Shown: positions 59,322 to 64,000 of the stretch, piece after piece
Layout of the letters: each line of letters starts with the position of its first letter
How positions within the stretch are numbered: the first letter of the stretch is position 1
NCBI GenBank assembly: GCA_029532415.1
Contig: JAQOTA010000047.1
Location: 1,240,001-1,304,000, forward strand
From: Marasmius tenuissimus
Taxonomy: Eukaryota > Basidiomycota > Agaricomycetes > Agaricales > Marasmiaceae
DNA length: 64,000 bases
Direction: 5' to 3'
Position numbers and translations under genes: made by a program
The notes under the pieces: model-generated
Databases searched by the model: none
Seen by the model: the letters and a program-made list of their open reading frames with translations, nothing else
Told to the model about the DNA's origin: nothing

Positions 59322-61045
59322 ATGATGCGTCCAGACTTGGAACAAAGGCTAACACTGCCGGATCTTCCTGAAGACCTCGTCCACATGATCATGTCATCAG
59401 TAAGTCGCTCGAATTGGGATCGCCCCCCACGTTGAATGAACCTCTTTCTTCTCTCTAGCTGGCCTCGCGCGATTTGAAATCCGCGCGAGCGACATGCAGC
59501 ACTTTGAACACTATCCTGGAGCCCGTAGTATTCCGTACACTCGTGCTGGACGTCAGCTTGGGATCGTTTTTATCCCTTTTGTTTGGATTGTCGGGTCATC
59601 AAAGTGGACCCACACCGCAGAGAAGATCAAGAATTGTACGACATGTACGAATTCTTTCCGTTAGATCTCTATCGGTACGCCCGACATCCCAAACAAGCAA
59701 CATAGGTGACAGCGACGAGTCGGAAGGGGAAACGGGGAACCATCTTCTCGTCCTAGGAGAGAGGGAACGCGAAGCAATCGCAATGACTGCCAGACAGTTG
59801 GTGAATCTGAAGATTGTCGAGTAAGCACAGTGATCTTTGCTCATCAACTGGAATCACTGAGTGACCAATTAGATGGAACGTTCAAGAACATGATCCTCCT
59901 TGGTCTTTTCCTACCATCATCGACTCACTCTCCACCATTCCCGGAAACCCTCTCTCCGAAATGAATATCACTTTACTCGGGAACTTCGACCGCGTCGTCC
60001 CCTTAAGTCGACTACCATCTACTCTACGTAGCCTCCGCATTGGCGGGCCTGGGTACATCGAGTCGGAGGAAATGCTCCGCGAGATAGGAAACGCCATACG
60101 GGGGAACGAGGTAGTTTTGGAGCGTCTATCTGTCGGACCGTCACGATTGGACACGGGATTTAGGCTGGAGAAGATCGGGAGACAGCGTGAACAAGACTCT
60201 CTGGACATCCTATTCAAGGACAGAAAGAAGGGTCCATCCCGTCTCTTGCCTCCTTCCACCGTTCTGTTGAGTGATCTTGCACTCGACGGGTGGGACCTCA
60301 CTTCACTGAACTCTCATGCCATCATGACCCAAGCTTTGAAAAGCCTTGTCCTCACAGACTGCACTGTTCCTGCGGATTTCTGGGCCAGACTTCATGCGAG
60401 TCATGTCCAGCTCCATACATTGCGCCTAAAACATGTTGTGTTGAATGATGGCTTCCTCAGATACCTCCAAGGGTATGGAGACGGCCTTCAAGGGCTGACT
60501 CATCTTGAGCTCCGGCTGAATGGAGAAGAGTACACCGGCTTCCTCGCGAGCAGGTTCTTTGGCGAGGTGTTGCCGCAGCACAGTGATTCTTTGGAGGAGC
60601 TAGTAATCTTTTCAGAAGGGAATGACAATGGCCTCGATGTGAAGAGCCAAGTAGGCGAGTGGTGTTTCCAGCCAAAGAACGCAAATGCATTCGCTGCATG
60701 TCATGCCTTGAGGTTTTTGACAGTCATGATGGATCCGGACTCGGATTCCCCGACAGAAGACAACGTGGTTCGTATTTCTGGTCAATTTGGTTGTTTCTCA
60801 AGGTTGACGGGATCCCCAAGGCTTTACTATTCACGACGATAGACCAGAACCTTTTCAAGCTGCAGACGTTGACCCTACTCAGCGGACCACGGGAAGCCGC
60901 CCCGAGAAGAACGCGGCAAAGGCGCCAAGGGAGTGGCTGGTACAGAAGAGTTCAGGCCACAATTATAGAGCTCCGGTCTAGTCTTCCGGCTGACATGAAA
61001 GGCTTGAAAGTGTACGTGGGGAATATTTACCAGCTAACGCTGTAA
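59322..61045 (+). CDS. F-box/LRR-like protein
   Basis: Exons 59322-59399, 59459-59820, about 59873-60767 and about 60803-61045. The N terminus MMRPDLEQRLTLPDLPEDLV then HMIMSSLASRDLKSARATCS fits a short F-box helix set (LPDLPEDLVHMI, ARATCSTLN). After an Arg/Ser-rich stretch come leucine-rich repeats (LSRLPSTLRSLRIGGPG; ALKSLVLTDCTVPADFW; QLHTLRLKHVVLNDGFLRYL; GLTHLELRL; SLEELVIFSEG). The last intron, about 35 nt (GTTCGT..TCAAG), is inferred from a frame change near 60770 and is short for this genome, so the C terminus ending NIYQLTL is less sure. Role by family: substrate adaptor of an SCF ubiquitin ligase, target unknown. It has no CxxC-coiled-coil head, unlike FBX1 and FBX2. Confidence 0.72.
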
Positions 61046-61298
61046 CTTTATTTAACAACTGTTCAAAATGAGTAGACCGGCATCTAGTATCTACACTATC
61101 GGAGAATCTTGAAGAGACAGAACAATTTTGACCCATTAAGACTTCAGAGTTCTGCATAAGTCCAGTGATGTCAGGAAAAGGCAGGGCAGCCAACCCTGGG
61201 GGAGGGCAGGGTTAGAAATATTCACCAACAATCGAATACTCAAAGCAAGTCCGTGCTCTTGCGATACACCAAGTACTTCTACTTCATCCTGCACGCCA

Positions 61299-61440
61299 GG
61301 GCCCGGGGCATTTTTCTATCAAGTGGGGCATGATGTGGTGTCGAGTGTGTCTGACCCTGAAATGGACCACCAAACAAAGATTCTCTAAGTCCCCCCAAGG
61401 TGCAACAACCATTGCTCGGACCTGGCAAATGCCCCCAGTG
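61299..61440. mobile_element. MITE family A, copy 2, reversed and shortened
   Basis: Matches the complement of 24467-24672: GGGGCATTTTTCTATCAAGT, GGGCATGATGTGGTG, TGTCTGACCCTGAAATGGAC, AAACAAAGATTCTCTAAGTC and a right end AAATGCCCCCAGTG. It lacks most of the right subterminal repeat after GGACCTGG. Confidence 0.8.
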
Positions 61441-61765
61441 GCAGTCTTTACTAGACTCTCGGCGGTCCCGAGTGGGTTGGCTCCGACCGGCCCGTAAATC
61501 CGCTTGGGCCCGTAGCGTAATTGTTTCAATGTTTCGTTTACCATTTTAGCTTCCGACCATCGCCTCAAAGAGTTCCGATTCCCTACACATAGTACCACAC
61601 CAGTTCAGCCAGCGAGGCACCTCGTCGAATTCCCGGAGTTGAGAGATTTTGAGAGCATTGAAGCGTCAGTAGTCGGAGGTATGTGGCAAAACCTTGCGTT
61701 ATCAGTTTGCTGCGTCTGACAGGTCGTAACTTTTGAAAACAGTATAGAGAACCAATTCGTCAGAG

Positions 61766-63496
61766 ATGCTTTACAACTGCGTCGGATGTGGGCTCGAGGT
61801 CGGAAATGCGAAGGACGATGCACACAACGCGCTTACAGAGGAGTGCATTGCACTATCCAAGTCAAATGATCCCCCTTCCCCAGTGCTGGTACACGACAAT
61901 ATCCGGGAACGATACGTTGAGGCATCCGACAATCTCAAAGCCCTTGATTCAAAAATAAAGAAACTATCAGCTAGTATGGCAGCTCTCAATGAAGAACGGG
62001 CTCGTATTTCCAAACGAAAGCAAATTTACGAGTCTATCCTCCACCCTATGCGCCGCCTTCCGCTCGAAGTTCTCACAGAGATCTTTCGTTTTTGCACGTC
62101 CGGCTCTTTCACGGACCTGGCGCTTGGACAAAAAAATGTAATGAGGGCATTTCCCGGCAGTCTGGATACCCGCCAGGCACCTTGGGTGCTGGGGCAGGTT
62201 TGTCTTCGTTGGAGGCTCCTTACCCTCTCTACGGCGGATTTGTGGACTCGAATTGACATTTCTTGGGATGTAAAACCATTTTCCCTGGATCGCGCCGCCT
62301 CATTAGCACATAACCTTGCACTACAGTTGCAGCGCTGCCGAGACCGGCCGTTGGCTGTCTCATATAATTGTGCTGTAGACTCCGACCGAAATCTACGAGC
62401 ACAATTCGCCCTGCTCCTGTGTTCGCGGTCTTTTCAGTGGGAGAAGGCCCGTATACAAGGTGACGTAGATGGTCTTGCGCCTCTACGACTCGGCTGTGGG
62501 CTTCTTCCTTCATTGAAAGCACTTCACGTTATCATTTTGGATTCTGTGGATGATTGGAGCGAAATGGCGCTGGGTTCGATCCAGGTCTTTGAGCGCTCTC
62601 CGAGCCTCCGACACTTTGTTATGAGCGGCGATGCTAGGGCTTTCCTTCAACAGGACAACCAAGTTCCGTGGGGACAGCTTGTCCACTATGTTTTCCGAAA
62701 GTCTGACCTGTGGTGGCCGGACCTCGACGACCATTATCAGATCCTTCCTCGGCTCGAGAACGTCCAAGTTTGTGTTTTGGATAGTTCGGTTCCCATCTCC
62801 CGAAACCCCAGCCTCCCGCTGCAGAACACCTTGGTACTACGCCACCTTCACACCTTCATCTTAGCCCACGCGGAAGAAGACGAGATGGGAGCGATCGGGC
62901 CCTTGTTGAGATGGCTTACCCTGCCCGCCCTGCGTATTTTGCGACTTCCCCTTGGCTTTGATTGTCCAGACGCATTGGTTGAGTTCCTCAACCGTTCCCA
63001 TTGCTCCCTAGAAGAACTCACTATTGTCGAGATAGAGAACAAGCTCGTGGATACAATGCACGACATGATACGGGTCTTTGAGGTCGGATGCTTGCAGAAG
63101 CTCCATACGTTGGGACTCGGAGGGTCTTCGTGGCGGTCGGAGAAGGAGCAGACGGCGTGGGATACCGTTTTCAAGGCTTTGGCCTTCTCGCAGCACTCAG
63201 ACCGACTGCTCCTACCGAAACTGAGACGGCTGATGCTGTACGGGCTTTCCATGACATGGACCGACGGGGCTCTAGTAAATATGATTATATCGCGCCGTGA
63301 GGGTGTCGAAGGTTGGAACACATATCCGCTCGAGAAGGTGATCTTGTGGGATGTCGGGCATTGGGATGACAGGACGGATGAGGCGAGCGAAGCCGAGATG
63401 GGTCAGGTCTTGGCGCTGCGTCAGGATGACTTTTCTTTGCGGGTCGTGCGGGATGAACGTTTAGATTGGTACGAGGTTGATGTGCCATGCTTTTGA
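61766..63496 (+). CDS. F-box protein with N-terminal CxxC and coiled coil (FBX2)
   Basis: Single exon, 576 residues, paralogue of FBX1. MLYNCVGCGLEVGNAK holds the CxxC; the coiled coil (DNLKALDSKIKKLSASMAAL, ARISKRKQIYESIL) leads to HPMRRLPLEVLTEIFRFC, the F-box core, and WVLGQVCLRWRLLTLSTADLW. Leucine-rich stretches follow (LRHLHTFILAHAEE, LRILRLPLGFDCPDALVEFL, SLEELTIVEIE, KLHTLGLGGSS). Start: first ATG in the frame, placed just before the CxxC; FBX3 has an extra 8-nt first exon, so an upstream micro-exon cannot be excluded. Probable SCF adaptor with unknown target. Confidence 0.85.
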   Translation: MLYNCVGCGLEVGNAKDDAHNALTEECIALSKSNDPPSPVLVHDNIRERYVEASDNLKALDSKIKKLSASMAALNEERARISKRKQIYESILHPMRRLPLEVLTEIFRFCTSGSFTDLALGQKNVMRAFPGSLDTRQAPWVLGQVCLRWRLLTLSTADLWTRIDISWDVKPFSLDRAASLAHNLALQLQRCRDRPLAVSYNCAVDSDRNLRAQFALLLCSRSFQWEKARIQGDVDGLAPLRLGCGLLPSLKALHVIILDSVDDWSEMALGSIQVFERSPSLRHFVMSGDARAFLQQDNQVPWGQLVHYVFRKSDLWWPDLDDHYQILPRLENVQVCVLDSSVPISRNPSLPLQNTLVLRHLHTFILAHAEEDEMGAIGPLLRWLTLPALRILRLPLGFDCPDALVEFLNRSHCSLEELTIVEIENKLVDTMHDMIRVFEVGCLQKLHTLGLGGSSWRSEKEQTAWDTVFKALAFSQHSDRLLLPKLRRLMLYGLSMTWTDGALVNMIISRREGVEGWNTYPLEKVILWDVGHWDDRTDEASEAEMGQVLALRQDDFSLRVVRDERLDWYEVDVPCF

Positions 63497-63868
63497 GGGT
63501 AGTTTTGCGTGTGTTGTAGCTGTATTCACTGTAATGTGGCCACCTCGTGTTCCTGATGTACGGATAGTGATCAAGAGGATGGTAGCATTAATGACCTTAG
63601 GTTTGCATCTGAAAGCCGACTTTATTCGCGAAGACCGTCATATGCGCTGTAGTGCACGTCAGTTCAACGTTTTCGATCAACAAGTGATGGCCATTAAGGG
63701 CCATTGTTCGCGATCCCTGAACAAGCGCCCGTTCCCTTCTTACCTCCGTACCAGTGCCTCATTCTGTCAGATCGCATGAAACACTTGAAAAAGACTCGGT
63801 GTCCCTCCCAGAAATAGGTTCTTAGAGTGCTTCAGGATATTTGAGGACGGTGATTAACTTTGGTGAAC
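63497..63868. other. Intergenic region between FBX2 and FBX3
   Basis: No supported gene; contains the FBX3 promoter. Confidence 0.5.
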
Positions 63869-64000
63869 ATGAATAGGTGCGTACTCCAAGTGACTATTGT
63901 GAAAATCAAGATCATCCTATCAACGACGTCAAACCCTTGCTAGAGATAAAGATTCAGGAACGGTATTCTACAAGTGCGCAGGATGCGGTCTGCAGATTGG
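63869..64000 (+). CDS. Third F-box protein of the CxxC type (FBX3), 5' end only
   Basis: Exon 1 is just ATGAATAG (63869-63876); an intron 63877-63943 (GTGCGT..TGCTAG) follows; exon 2 from 63944 continues MNRDKDSGTVFYKCAGCGLQI, matching FBX1 (GKFYECVGCGLQIEG), and runs off the window end. Called from the match of the CxxC head and an in-frame splice; everything after the first 21 codons is outside the window. Confidence 0.65.

Overview
The window is nuclear DNA of a filamentous fungus, most likely an Agaricomycete (Basidiomycota). The evidence is short introns (about 50-65 bp, GT..AG) splitting nearly every gene, families typical of mushrooms (F-box proteins with an N-terminal CxxC and coiled coil, small multi-pass membrane families, an ICMT, GH18 class III chitinases), and many duplicated genes beside decayed sister copies. 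Exon structures were built by hand from splice sites, frame and comparison of paralogues in the window; no database search was possible.

Layout. 1-3.9 kb: three tandem copies of a short-chain dehydrogenase of the SDR_c10 type (minus strand; the first is cut by the window edge). 4.6-11 kb: small single-pass membrane proteins, two of them with Gly-rich tails, interleaved with the first two members of a five-member three-TM/coiled-coil membrane family (M1-M5). 11.5-21.6 kb: a tandem duplication of about 5 kb, each unit holding a minus-strand single-pass/coiled-coil gene and a plus-strand secreted GH18 chitinase. The copies diverged: B lost its chitin-binding module and a conserved substrate-site Gln, gained a MITE, and its partner gene is dead. 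22-28 kb: M3 and M4. 28.9-30.1 kb: a 1.23 kb non-autonomous DNA transposon with TIRs and a 9-bp target duplication. 31-45 kb: a seven-TM family pair (N1 frameshifted, N2 intact), an ICMT-family methyltransferase, M5, a dead carboxylesterase and an F-box gene. 47-55 kb: two paralogous C2H2 zinc-finger genes whose N-terminal half is built from tandemly repeated, phase-symmetric exons coding a Tyr/Gln/Ser-rich module (seven units versus four). 59-64 kb: an LRR/F-box-like gene, a second F-box gene and the first codons of a third.

How the genes relate. This is a gene-duplication zone rather than a pathway. Most families occur two to five times, often with one intact and one damaged copy, and it carries at least four non-autonomous DNA-transposon families. 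The two most distinctive items, which I cannot tie to a described system, are the exon-repeat zinc-finger genes and the M family. All five M genes are intact and share a roughly 40-bp upstream element about 105-160 bp before the ATG.
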